From the IMG/VR virus record IMGVR_UViG_3300035663_000059, positions 1-33,816 of that record: a stretch of DNA of 33,816 bases; one strand, given 5' to 3'. Under the pieces are notes generated by a model. That model saw only the letters and a list, made by a program, of their open reading frames with translations, ran no database searches and was not told the DNA's origin. The stretch is from a virus. Position 1 is the stretch's first letter, and every line of letters begins with the position of its first letter. This document shows, one piece after another, positions 14,018 to 23,600 of this stretch. The position numbers were made by a program, and so were the translations under genes.

Positions 14018-14413
14018 ATGCCCGACGAACCGCAGAATCCCGTGGGGGGGACTAGGGGGGTTGACCGTGTGTCCCGCCGCGAGAACAGGCAGCACCTCCA
14101 CGCCCTCGAGCAGGCCGTCTACAACGGCTGGCAGATCCCCCCGGACGCCGCAGCCGCCCTGCCCCGCGAAATCCTCGCCATCGCCACCGACCCCAACTCA
14201 AGCCCCCGCGACCGCATCCGGGCGACCGAGCTGATCGCCACCCTGCGCCGCCAAGACTGCGAAGCCGCCATCGACCTCGACAAGATCCTGCGCCTCGACG
14301 CCGGCGCGGCCACCGAGAACCTGGCCTTCGTCGACCTCCCCGAAACCGCCCTCAAGGCCGTCGCCGACACCATCCGCGCACGACGATGCCCCGCAAAGCC
14401 TCGAAAGCGCTGA
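14018..14413 (+). CDS. Small terminase subunit candidate
   Basis: 131 residues, ATG with AGGAGG 5 bases before. Helical core RRENRQHLHALEQAVYNGWQIPPDAAAALPREILAIATDPNSSPRDRIRATELIATLRRQD, and an acidic/hydrophobic end. It overlaps the large terminase by 28 bases, the usual position of TerS. The helix with NGW(Q/D)IP is common to TerS-adjacent proteins of Mu-like-head phages, from memory; the HTH is not obvious. Confidence 0.65.
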   Translation: MPDEPQNPVGGTRGVDRVSRRENRQHLHALEQAVYNGWQIPPDAAAALPREILAIATDPNSSPRDRIRATELIATLRRQDCEAAIDLDKILRLDAGAATENLAFVDLPETALKAVADTIRARRCPAKPRKR

Positions 14414-15831
14414 CCCCGCCCGAGGCCATTCAGGGGGCGCGCGACGACCCCGTCGACTTCCTCGCCCTCATGCTCGAGCGGCGAGCCGCCGACCTGCAGG
14501 AGGAGCTCATCCTCCACGCCGCAGACCACGAGTCGTGGTACGCCGAGCTCCCCCGCGGCCACGCCAAGACCTCAACCCTCACCTACCTCGCCGCCTGGTG
14601 GCTCGGGCACCGCCCGTCCACCCGCCTGAAGCTCATCGGCTCAAACGACGACGGCGCGGCCGCCACCAGCCGCTTCCTGCGCGACATCATCCGCAGCCCC
14701 CGCTACCGGGCCGTCTTCCCCCACGTCGCCCTGAAGCCCGGGGAGGACACCGTCATGGCCTGGAGCGTCACCGCACCCGGCCTCCCCGCCCGCCGCGACC
14801 CCTCCGTGCAGGCGTCAGGCGTCTTCGGCCGCACGGGTGGCCGCGCCGACATCCTCTGGCTCGACGACATCTGCGACCTCCGCAACGCCGTGCTGCAGCC
14901 GGCCTTGCGCGCCCAGGTCAAGGAGGCCGTCGCCAACATCTGGCTCCCCATGCTCGACCCGTCCTCGCCGCACCCCACGCGGCTCTGGCGGTCGGCGACC
15001 CCCTTCCACACCGACGACATCACCGCCGACTGGCGCCGCGAATGCGCCCGGGACGGCACCCTCCTGCGCCGGCCCTGCGTCGGCACCGAGAGCCCCTGGC
15101 CCGAGGTCTTCACCCGCAAGGTGCTTGAGCAGAAGCGCCGCGACTTCGGGCCGATGGCCTACGCCCGCGCCTACGAACTCGTCCCCCTCTCCTCCGACCT
15201 CCTCGTCTTCCGCCCGGAGTGGATCAAGTTCCACACGGAACTGCCCTTGGGCTGCCGCACCGTGGCCGCCATCGACTGGGGCTACGGCCGCCGCCGGCAG
15301 GACCGCGACGACCCCGACTGGTCGGTCTGCATCGTGGGGGAGGTGTCGATGGAACGCAACCTGCACCTGACCGACGTCCTGCGCGTGCGCGAGTCGTTCC
15401 CCGAGTTCGCCCGCCTCGCCCGCGAGCTCGTCGAGCGCCGTGGCGCGGCGATGGTCCTCGCTGAGGCCAACGGCCCGCAGAAGGGCGTCTTTGACCAGTT
15501 CCGGGAGGCCTGCCGCCAGCCCGTGGTGGCCGTTGAGCGCTCGACCGACAAGCACCTGCGCGCCGCCGCCAGCCAGCCCTTCGTGGCCGCAGGCAAGCTG
15601 TCCTTCCCACAAGGACAGAATGGCCAGGTCGCCCAGGCCTTCGCCCCGGTCGTGGACGAGATGCTCTCCTTCCCCGCCGGGAGCCACGACGACTGCGTCG
15701 ACTGCGTGGTCGACCTCTGCACGCTCGCCGCGCAGGGGGCCATCGTTTCTCAGGGCGGGGCCATGACCGTCGCCACGCGCGCCGAGCGCATCTTCGGCAA
15801 CCGAGGCATCAAGCGGCGGATGTTCGCCTGA
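14386..15831 (+). CDS. terL: Large terminase subunit (packaging ATPase/nuclease)
   Basis: 481 residues. ATPase: ELPRGHAKTS (residues 56-63), a deviant Walker A with His-Ala before Lys-Thr, and DILWLDDI (155-162), Walker B. Coupling motif region RSATPFHTDD near 202-210. Nuclease: VAAIDWGYG (Asp297), LAEANGPQKG, and SHDDCVDCVVDL near residue 450, the acidic residues of the RNase H fold. It drives DNA into the prohead and cuts it. Directly upstream of portal, as usual. Confidence 0.95.
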   Translation: MPRKASKALTPPEAIQGARDDPVDFLALMLERRAADLQEELILHAADHESWYAELPRGHAKTSTLTYLAAWWLGHRPSTRLKLIGSNDDGAAATSRFLRDIIRSPRYRAVFPHVALKPGEDTVMAWSVTAPGLPARRDPSVQASGVFGRTGGRADILWLDDICDLRNAVLQPALRAQVKEAVANIWLPMLDPSSPHPTRLWRSATPFHTDDITADWRRECARDGTLLRRPCVGTESPWPEVFTRKVLEQKRRDFGPMAYARAYELVPLSSDLLVFRPEWIKFHTELPLGCRTVAAIDWGYGRRRQDRDDPDWSVCIVGEVSMERNLHLTDVLRVRESFPEFARLARELVERRGAAMVLAEANGPQKGVFDQFREACRQPVVAVERSTDKHLRAAASQPFVAAGKLSFPQGQNGQVAQAFAPVVDEMLSFPAGSHDDCVDCVVDLCTLAAQGAIVSQGGAMTVATRAERIFGNRGIKRRMFA

Positions 15832-15854
15832 GCACCGTTAGACTGAGGGGCAAC

Positions 15855-17342
15855 ATGGCCGACGCCAAGAGCAACCCCATCATGCCGAACGCCATCCCGG
15901 GCACGGGCCTCCCGCCCGCCCGCCGGCCGCGCAAGGCACCGCCCGCCCCCGCGCAGCGCGGACCCACCACCCCGCTCGCCATCCCGGTCGAGGTGCAGCG
16001 CTCCTACTTCCGCACCGCCAGCCTGATGCTGCGGAACTCGAGCCTCGCCTACAGGATCGACCCCAACTACCAGGCGATGATGCGCGCCGACGCGGACATC
16101 GAGGGCGTCCTGCGCTCCCTCCTCGTCACGCTCGCCGGCCTCGAGTGGGCCATCGTTCCCGATGACGAGGAGAACCCCCGCCTCGTCGCCCTCGCCGAAC
16201 GCCTGACCGAGATCGTCCGCGACATCCCCCGCCGCAGCGACCTCTTCCGCCACCTGCACGAGGCCGTCTGGTACGGCGTCAGCGCCGCCAACCTCGTCTA
16301 CGAGCGCGACCCCGTCCTCGGCGTGCGCGTCAAGGAGTGGGTGCCGTTCGCCGCCGACACCCTCGCCTTCGACCAGTACGGCAACCTCGCCATGCGCGTG
16401 GGCAGCGCGTACATCAACGAGCCCTCCGTCACCGACCTCGGCTTCGACAGCCTCGTCCACCTGTTCGACGAGAACGAGCGCCGCGCCGTCATCCTGCACC
16501 GGGTCTTCACCGCGGCCCCGAACTTCATCGACCCGAACACCAGCGAGGCCGTCTACCGCGGCATCGGCGCGCGGGACGTGTGCTGGTACATCTGGCTCCT
16601 CAAGCAGGAGATCCTGCAGAACGCCGCCGCCTACGCCGAGCGCTACGCGCTGGGCATCCGCGTCGGCTACTACCCCTCGGGCAACGACGCGGCCAAGAAC
16701 GAGATGCTCACGGTCCTGCAGAACCTGGTGAACGACAACTCCGTCGTCCTCCCCCGCACCGGGCCGAACGAGAGCTTCTACGACATCGACATCAAGGACG
16801 CCAACGCCGGCCGCGCCCAGATCTTCATGGATCTCGTCAACTGGTGCAGCGGCAAGCTCAAGGAGGCGATCCTGGGGCAGTCGCTCTCGAGCGAGGCCGG
16901 GTCAACGGGCCTGGGCTCCGGGGTCGCCGACCTCCACGCAGACACCCTCTCGCGCGTCATCCGCTACCACGCCGACGCCATGAGCGAGTCGTTCACGACC
17001 GACTTCCTGCGCGTCGTGGCGGGCATCCTCGGCGCGAGCGAGTCCGAGGCCCGGTCGATCAAGTTCCGCTTCGCGCCCGAGCGCCCGAACGTCAAGGAGC
17101 GCCTCGAGGCCGTGCAGGCCTTCACCCAGATGGGCGGCCGCGTGAGCGAGCGCGAGGTGCGCGACCTCCTCGGCCTCTCCGAGCCCCAGGACGGCGAGGC
17201 CGTCCTCGGCGGCGGTCAGGCGGGTGGCAGCGGGGCCAACCCCCTCGCGGCCCTCTTGGGGCAAGGGAACGAGCCTGACGAGGGCGAGGAACCCGCCCCC
17301 GAAGCACCCAAGGTCGTGGCCCTCCGCAAGCGCAAGCGATGA
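15855..17342 (+). CDS. Portal protein, Mu gp29-like (DUF935)
   Basis: 495 residues. Typical DUF935 segments: MMRADADIEGVLRSLLVTLAGLEWAIVP, HEAVWYGVSAANLVYE, VKEWVPFAADTLAFD, AYAERYALGIRVGYYPSGNDAAKNEM, NWCSGKLKEAILGQSLSSEAG and VADLHADTLSRVIRYHADAMSESFTTDFLR. Forms the dodecameric vertex ring through which DNA passes. GAGGGG precedes the ATG. ATGA overlap with the Mu F-like gene. Confidence 0.92.
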   Translation: MADAKSNPIMPNAIPGTGLPPARRPRKAPPAPAQRGPTTPLAIPVEVQRSYFRTASLMLRNSSLAYRIDPNYQAMMRADADIEGVLRSLLVTLAGLEWAIVPDDEENPRLVALAERLTEIVRDIPRRSDLFRHLHEAVWYGVSAANLVYERDPVLGVRVKEWVPFAADTLAFDQYGNLAMRVGSAYINEPSVTDLGFDSLVHLFDENERRAVILHRVFTAAPNFIDPNTSEAVYRGIGARDVCWYIWLLKQEILQNAAAYAERYALGIRVGYYPSGNDAAKNEMLTVLQNLVNDNSVVLPRTGPNESFYDIDIKDANAGRAQIFMDLVNWCSGKLKEAILGQSLSSEAGSTGLGSGVADLHADTLSRVIRYHADAMSESFTTDFLRVVAGILGASESEARSIKFRFAPERPNVKERLEAVQAFTQMGGRVSEREVRDLLGLSEPQDGEAVLGGGQAGGSGANPLAALLGQGNEPDEGEEPAPEAPKVVALRKRKR

Positions 17343-18427
17343 AGCGACCCGCGCTCGACAAGCACCTGCGCCGCGTCCTGCGCGAGGCGCAGCAGTCGTA
17401 CCGCCAAGCCCTCGCCGCCCAGGTGCGCGGGCAGGACGACCCCGCCCTCTGGGATGCCTTCTCCGAGGCCACCAGCGCCCTCCTGCTTGCCTCCTGGCTC
17501 GCCGGGGCGCGGCAGACCGTCACCAAGGCCCGCATCCCCGACAAGGCCGTCGAGGGGATGCTCGAGGACGGGGACGCCGTCACCTTCGCCGCCCTCCCCG
17601 CCCTGAAGCTCGACGGCTTCGGCGGGGAGGCCATGAAGCCCATCGCCGACTGGTTCCGCCGGCGCGTCCCCATCAGCCGCAAGGACTGGGAGGTGCTCGT
17701 CGAGGCCGCCCGCCGCAGCGCCCGCGAGGTGGGGGACCACGAGCGCCAGAACGCCCTGATCGACCTCCGCAAGCGCAGCCCCTTGCTGGACGGCCTCTTG
17801 CGCGGCGTCCTGTCGCGCCCAAACGCCACGGGCGGCATCTCGGCCGTGAAACGGATCGTAAGCGATACGTTCTTCGTGACGGCCCTCAGCCCCGGCCAGA
17901 CGGCCAAGGTGCAGGAGCTCATCGCCCGGGTGATCGAGGAGCGCCCCGGCAAGAGCGTGGTGGGCAAGGAGATCAAGGCGATGAACCTAGGGGACTTCGT
18001 CACCACGGCGCAGGTGCGCCTGGGGGTCGAGCTCTCAAGCGCGCGCCTGGAGACCGTGCTCAGAACGAACACGAACCGGGCGGCCACGGAGGGTGCGGCC
18101 GAAGTGCTGCGCGACGAGCGCGTGCAGGCCTTCGTGCCGCTGGTCGAGTACAGCGCGACCAAGGACAGCCGAACCCGCCCGACGCATCGTGCGTTGGATG
18201 GCTACATTGGCACGATGGCAGACTTCGACCGCATGGGAATCACGCCCCCAACAGGGTTTTCTTGTCGCTGCGCGCTGATCCCGGTGTCGGCGTCGGACGC
18301 GATGGACAACGGCTGGACGCTCCCGAACGGGACGCTCGACTACCAGGCGATCAGGGCGCACAACGGCGCGCGGCAGGGCGTGATCGACCGCCGCGAGATC
18401 CCCGATCCCGGCTTCGTGAATGCGTAG
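17339..18427 (+). CDS. Mu F-like head morphogenesis protein
   Basis: 362 residues. The C-terminal part has the Mu F signature: RTNTNRAATEGAAEVLRDE, YSATKDSRTRPTHRALDG, and GITPPTGFSCRCALIPVS (CRC end). The first 200 residues are helical. Proteins of this family sit inside the prohead near the portal and are needed for assembly. Coupled to portal by ATGA. Confidence 0.92.
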   Translation: MKRPALDKHLRRVLREAQQSYRQALAAQVRGQDDPALWDAFSEATSALLLASWLAGARQTVTKARIPDKAVEGMLEDGDAVTFAALPALKLDGFGGEAMKPIADWFRRRVPISRKDWEVLVEAARRSAREVGDHERQNALIDLRKRSPLLDGLLRGVLSRPNATGGISAVKRIVSDTFFVTALSPGQTAKVQELIARVIEERPGKSVVGKEIKAMNLGDFVTTAQVRLGVELSSARLETVLRTNTNRAATEGAAEVLRDERVQAFVPLVEYSATKDSRTRPTHRALDGYIGTMADFDRMGITPPTGFSCRCALIPVSASDAMDNGWTLPNGTLDYQAIRAHNGARQGVIDRREIPDPGFVNA

Positions 18428-18448
18428 ACCACAAGGAGGAACGCTACG

Positions 18449-19504
18449 ATGGGCGGCATGAGCACCCGGAACGAGATCAAGGCGCGGCTGGGCATCCTCG
18501 CGGAACCGAAGACGGCGATGGCCCGCCCCGGCGCGAAGGCGAAGATGGCTACCTCATACGAGTCCGACAATCAACTGTACGACCGAGTCATGCCGAGCAT
18601 CATTGAGATGAATCAGTTTGTCTCGTTGCGTATTCCTAGTGTCCAAAGCAGTCTGAAGGAAACAGCGACAGCCGCCAAAAGAGCGGCTGCGTTTGGGGAG
18701 AAGATTTTGAAAGAGCGCGCGGCAAGTCCAGAGATGCTTCGTGAGCTTGATCGGTTGGTTTCGGTGGTGAAGGCCCAGTACGGATATCGCATTACGCAGC
18801 GCGGAGCATCGTTCTCCCGCCCCGGCGCGAAGGCGAAGATGGCGTATCGCCATGCTGATGCGTCTATGTGGTCTGATGTCCGTCGATCCTTTGATTCCGA
18901 ACAGGAAGCAGAACAATGGCTTGCGCGTCAGGGATGGAAGCGGAGGCGCGTAAACACCGATGGCGAAATCGAATATGCGAAGAACGGTGCGCTTGCATAT
19001 GTCTACACCGACGAACTTTCAGAACCGCGTATCCGCATGAAGGGCGGAATGACATATTCAAGTCGAAATGCTTCCCGCCCCGGCGCGAAGGCGAAGATGG
19101 ATCTGACGGACGTCCAGCGCAAGGCCGGATACAAGTGGCGCGTGGCCTACACCCGGCAGCTCGGCAAGGATCAGTACCTCGGCGGCCCGCCCGTCACGAT
19201 GCAGGACGACCTGCTCTTCGCAACCGAGAGCGCGGCACGCCAATGGGCCGACACCATGCTCAAGAAGGGCTGGTTCAAGGGACAAGGCGGCGGCCCTGAG
19301 AAGATCCTCAAGGCCACGGTGCTCATGGCCTCCCGCATTGGCGCGAAGTCCACCCACGCTGCCGCCGACAAGCCCGGTCGCAAGGTCATGGCCGAGTCCG
19401 ACCCCGCCGTCAGCGCCAAGATCCGCAAGCTCATGGCCGAGGGCAAGCCCCAGAAGCAGGCCGTCGCAATCGCGCTCGACATGAAGCGCCGAGGAGAAAT
19501 CTGA
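18449..19504 (+). CDS. Seam-bounded multi-cassette protein (RPGAKAKM repeats)
   Basis: 351 residues. Leader (1-24, MGGMSTRNEIKARLGILAEP...), then three modules each opened by (A/S)RPGAKAKM at residues 25, 123 and 209. Module 1 body is helical (LKETATAAKRAAAFGEKILKE). Module 2 contains EAEQWLARQGWKRR. Module 3 contains ESAARQWADTMLKKGWFK, a similar helix-strand motif. A decayed joint SRIGAKS (near 295) precedes the C-terminus SAKIRKLMAEGKPQKQAVAIALDMKRRGE, a tail common in phage proteins. Bodies 1 and 2 are about 52% GC (140/267, 119/231 by hand), module 3 about 66%. AAGGAGG precedes ATG 18449. Between Mu F-like protein and decoration genes, so perhaps an internal head protein; no known function. 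Confidence 0.85.
   Translation: MGGMSTRNEIKARLGILAEPKTAMARPGAKAKMATSYESDNQLYDRVMPSIIEMNQFVSLRIPSVQSSLKETATAAKRAAAFGEKILKERAASPEMLRELDRLVSVVKAQYGYRITQRGASFSRPGAKAKMAYRHADASMWSDVRRSFDSEQEAEQWLARQGWKRRRVNTDGEIEYAKNGALAYVYTDELSEPRIRMKGGMTYSSRNASRPGAKAKMDLTDVQRKAGYKWRVAYTRQLGKDQYLGGPPVTMQDDLLFATESAARQWADTMLKKGWFKGQGGGPEKILKATVLMASRIGAKSTHAAADKPGRKVMAESDPAVSAKIRKLMAEGKPQKQAVAIALDMKRRGEI
18522..18548 (+). repeat. Seam 1, 27-bp exact repeat
   Basis: First of three identical 27-base copies, in frame, encoding RPGAKAKM with flanking bases. It separates the conserved N-terminal leader from low-GC body 1. Confidence 0.95.
18816..18842 (+). repeat. Seam 2, 27-bp exact repeat
   Basis: Second identical copy, 294 bases (98 codons) after seam 1. 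Separates low-GC bodies 1 and 2. Preceded by TTCT, giving FSRPGAKAKM. Confidence 0.95.
19074..19100 (+). repeat. Seam 3, 27-bp exact repeat
   Basis: Third identical copy, 258 bases (86 codons) after seam 2. GC content returns to about 66% immediately after it. Confidence 0.95.
19331..19348 (+). repeat. Decayed seam
   Basis: TCCCGCATTGGCGCGAAG keeps 15 of 18 bases of the seam with its preceding T (CCC to ATT), encoding SRIGAK. It starts exactly 258 bases after the T preceding seam 3, suggesting an older cassette boundary. Confidence 0.5.
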
Positions 19505-19505
19505 C

Positions 19506-20654
19506 ATGGCACAGGCGATTCTTTCCACTGGCGTTCCCGCTTACTCGCTGCTTGACTACACGGCGGCCAGCGCGTCGTACGGCTCCGTGGCGCCCACCGC
19601 CACCAAGCCCACCACCGGAGTCATCTACGATTCCCCCAACACTGCGCCCAGCCTGCTGCGCGTGCTGCCCTTCAGCAGCGTCAACAACGCCACCGGGGTC
19701 GGAGTGCGAGTGGTCGGATGGACCGTGGGCTACATCCCGAAGCGGTACACCAACCTCCTGACCTACAGCCAAGCCTTCGACGACGCAGCGTGGACCAAGA
19801 GCGAGATCACCTGCACCGGAGGATCGGTCAACGCAGAAATCGCGCCCGATGGGACGCTGACCGCCGACGTCCTCCTTGAGACCACCAACAACGCTGACCA
19901 CAAGGCATACCGAGACCAGGGCAGCACGAGCTGGACAACGGGAGCGCATACCTTCTCCGTGTACCTGAAGGGCGGCAAGGGCAGGACGCACGCGACCGTC
20001 TGCTGCGGAAACGGCCCAGGCGGCCCGTACTACGCGGTCACCATCAACCTCTCCACCGGAGCGGTGACCCAGGTTGATCGGCAGGACAGCGGCAATCCCG
20101 CCACCCTCGGGACCACGTCCAATGCCGTGACCGATGCCGGGAACGGATGGTGGCGGGTCGCCATCACCACGAACGCCGTGCAGTTCTACCTGCTGGCTCC
20201 CAGCAACACCGCCACGCCAGTCACCGGATCGAGCTGGGGATTCGGCGTCTACGCCGGCAACGCCAGCAACGGGATGGTGGCATGGGGCGCGCAGCTTGAA
20301 TGGGGATCGACCGCCTCCCCGTACGCAGCGACCACCGCCGCGGCGGTCACGGCCGTCGACTCGACGGTGGCGGCGACTCCGACGTGGTTCTCCACGATCC
20401 TCGGCGACTTCACGCTCATCTATTCAACGGGCACGGTCCCGAGCACGGTCGTGAACAACAACGCGACCTACATCTTCAGCAACATGACCCAGGTGGCGAT
20501 CAGCCCCGATGCAAGCCTGTACCAGCCTGCCGTCGTGACGGCCACCGACCTGGGGACGGCATCCGTGCTGATCGACACCATCGGCCACCAGATCGTGCAG
20601 CTCCAGTTCAAGGCAAACAGCGGGAACATGGGCGCCTTCTGGTGCTCCATCTGA
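19506..20654 (+). CDS. Head decoration-type protein with inserted lectin-like domain
   Basis: 382 residues. N-terminal 1-78 (STGVPAYSLLDYTAAS..., VVGWTVGYIP) and C-terminal 292-382 (PTWFSTILGDFTLIYSTG, HQIVQLQFKA) look like two halves of one capsid decoration/fibre-base fold. Between them sits a jelly-roll, head-spike-fibre-like domain (about 79-285): TNLLTYSQAFDDAAWTK, APDGTLTADVL, HTFSVYLKGG, GNGWWRVAIT, WGAQLEWGSTASPY. That pattern is a carbohydrate-binding module seen in phage fibres. A related domain ends the next gene's product. Likely displayed on the capsid to bind host or mucus glycans. GAGGAG upstream; TGATG overlap downstream. Confidence 0.72.
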   Translation: MAQAILSTGVPAYSLLDYTAASASYGSVAPTATKPTTGVIYDSPNTAPSLLRVLPFSSVNNATGVGVRVVGWTVGYIPKRYTNLLTYSQAFDDAAWTKSEITCTGGSVNAEIAPDGTLTADVLLETTNNADHKAYRDQGSTSWTTGAHTFSVYLKGGKGRTHATVCCGNGPGGPYYAVTINLSTGAVTQVDRQDSGNPATLGTTSNAVTDAGNGWWRVAITTNAVQFYLLAPSNTATPVTGSSWGFGVYAGNASNGMVAWGAQLEWGSTASPYAATTAAAVTAVDSTVAATPTWFSTILGDFTLIYSTGTVPSTVVNNNATYIFSNMTQVAISPDASLYQPAVVTATDLGTASVLIDTIGHQIVQLQFKANSGNMGAFWCSI

Positions 20655-23600
20655 TGCGGAACAGGCTGTCCAACGCGATCCGGCGATTCAGGCGACCCGG
20701 CCTCACCGGGGCAGGGATCGTCTATGACCTGTATCCGCCAAACACGGCCGCGCTGACGGTCTCGGACTACGAGGCGATCCAGCAGCAGACGGCGCAGACG
20801 CTTGAGTTCCGGCGATCCATCGTCGAGAACAACCGGATGGCATATGCCTCGCCGGGTTCCCGAGTGTCGTTCCAGACCGATGCGAACGACCTGCGCCTGC
20901 AGCTCTACTGGAACGCGGAGATCTACAACGTCATCACGCTTCTGGCGACGTTCAACGGCGTCGGGTCGGTCCTTTCGGACGGCGTCGAGATCGGCACGTT
21001 CGATTGGTCGCAGCCGCTGGTGGCGGGATATTCCTTTCCGAGCTACAAGCTTCCGACCGGGAGCAAGACGGTCACCATTGTCTGGCCCTACAGCGCCGGC
21101 CTGCAGCTGCAGGGCATCGAGCTCTCCAAGGGGTCGTCCATTTCCTCAGCTACGCGCCCGAGCAACAAGATCGGAATCTGCGGCGACAGCATCTCGCAAG
21201 GATTCGATTCGACCAAGATCACGACGACCTGGGCATACCTCGTCGGGGGGCTGCAGAACCGCCAGGTCGTGAATCTTGCCAACGCGGGCGCTCCTGCCGA
21301 TGCAAGCCATGCAAATGCGCTGATCGGCACCGGGTGCGACCGCGTCACTTATCTCATCGGCTACAACGACTTCGCCGCGCAGACAGCCATTGCCACGTTC
21401 CAGTCCAGGGTGGAAGGATGGATCACGAACGCCAGGGCCGCGCTCCCGACCGCGGAAATCTACGTCATTTCCACGATCTACAGCCCGAACACGAACACGC
21501 TGACGCTGGCGCAGTACCGGAGCGCCGTGCAGGCCGCCGAGCTCGCGGCAGGCGATGCCAACACGTTCTACGTGGACGGTCTGACGCTGATGACGAACAG
21601 CACCACGCGGCTGAGCGGCACCATCCACCCGAACGACCTCGGGGCATCCGAAATCGCTGCCAACCTCGATGCGATCATCAGCGGGTCCATCCCTGCCGCC
21701 CCGACCGGGGTCAGCGCGTCCCCGAGCACGGACGGCACGGCGGTGGCAGTCACCATCACCTGGACGGATGCGTCGACGAACGAAAGCGGGTTCTACGTCT
21801 ACCGCAACACGTCGAACACGACGGTCGGCGCCACGCAGATCAACTCGGTCGGCGCTGGCGTCCAGACCTACACGGACAACTCGACCAACAATCCCGGCAA
21901 CGCGCCGGCCGTCAACACGACGTATTACTATTGGGTCAGCGCCTACAACGTGCTCGGCGAGAGCACGAAGGTCGCTGCCAGCCAGAACGCGACGGGCGGG
22001 GTCACGACCCTCAACGTCCCGGCCGCGCCGACCTCGCTCACGGCGACCGCTACGAGCACCACGCAGATCGACCTCGCCTGGACGGACAACGCCACGAATG
22101 AAACCGGATACGTGGTGGAGCGCGCTACGTCGCCCGGAAGCGGATTCTGGTCGCAGATCGCCACCCCGGCGGCTGGCGCGACCTCGTACAGCAACACGGG
22201 CCTGACCGAGAGCACGCAGTACGAGTACCGCGTCTACGCGACAAACGCGGCGGGCAACAGCGCCAACAGCAACGCGGCGAGCAAGTTCACGATCCCCGCG
22301 ACCCCCACGGGCCTGACGGCGACGGCGGCGTCCTCGTCGCAGATCGACCTTGCCTGGACGGACGTCTCGACCGGGAACACGGGCCAGCGCATCGAGCGGC
22401 GCAGCCCGAGCGGCAGCGGCTCGTACTCGACCCTGACGACGGTCAGCGCGACGGCCACGACGTACAGCGACACGGGCCTGACGGCGTCGACCTCGTACGA
22501 GTACCGCATCGTTGCGACGAATGCGGACTACGACTCGTCGCCGTCGACGGCGGCGAACGCGACCACGTCTGCCGGCGGCCCCACACCCGCATGGAGCATC
22601 GACTGGTCCACGGGCACCCCCTCGGGCTACACGCTCACCCGCGCCAGCAGCGGCACGTACGTTGACTCCTCGGGCTACATCGCGTCGGCGTCCACGGACG
22701 TCGCCCGCCTCACCCACGACAGCAGCGGCACCCGGCTCGGGCTGCTGGTGGAGGAGAGCAGGACGAACAACGTGCAGTACAGCGAGGACTTCGCCAATGC
22801 GTACTGGACCAAGGGACTCACGACGATCGACGACAACGGGGGATCGTTCTGGACATCCCCTGCAAACGCATCCGATGCCGTGCTGCTTGAGCAGGTTACT
22901 GGCGCAAACGAACACAATCTCAGGCGATCAGCTATCACGATTGCGAACCCCTGTTGGTCGATTTTCGTCAAGAAACAGAATCTCACCACGGGTACTGGTC
23001 GCGCTGGCAGGTACATCACCCTGACCATCCGCGATGCCGCATCGGGAACGGAATATGTCCATGCGACGTTTGACCTTGATGCCGGGACCATGACGCAGTC
23101 GGGAACGGTCGGAACGAACTACACCAACCGTTCGCAGGGAATCGAGTCGTTCCCGAATGATTGGTACCGGATTCACCTGACTGCGACACGCGCATCAGCA
23201 TCGCTCAACGTGTGCGCGGCGCTGGCAACGACCGGAACGCCAACGGTAACCAGCCTTGGGCAGAACTACAACGCCGCAAACTCAACAGATGGCGTGTACA
23301 TCTGGGGAGCGATGTTGGAATCTGGGGTGGCCGTCCCGACCTCCTACATCGAGACGCCGTCGAACGCCACCGTCACCCGCAGCGCCGACCTCGCGCACGT
23401 CCTTGATTCCTCCATCACGTCGTGGGGCGACCCCGGCGCCCTCGTCATCCACTTCTACCCGCCTGGTCAGGCCGGGACGCTGCTGTCCACCGACGATGCG
23501 TCTGCGGCGCAACTCGGCCTTCAGGCCAGCAGCACGACCGCGGCGCGGGCGTTCTGGTCGAACGGGCAGACCTCGACGGGCACCATCGCCGCGGGGGTGA

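Noticed and set aside
14815-15687. 290-residue minus-strand frame opposite terminase
   Set aside because: Antisense shadow of a gene with complete terminase motifs.
18522-19100. Three regular repeats considered as a CRISPR array
   Set aside because: Repeats are in frame inside a protein gene, spacing is 231-267 bases, and the repeats encode a peptide also conserved elsewhere with different DNA.
21146-22915. 589-residue minus-strand frame opposite the SGNH/FN3 spike
   Set aside because: Shadow of the spike coding frame; Arg/Val/Gly repeats, no motif, while the plus frame has clear SGNH and FN3 signatures.
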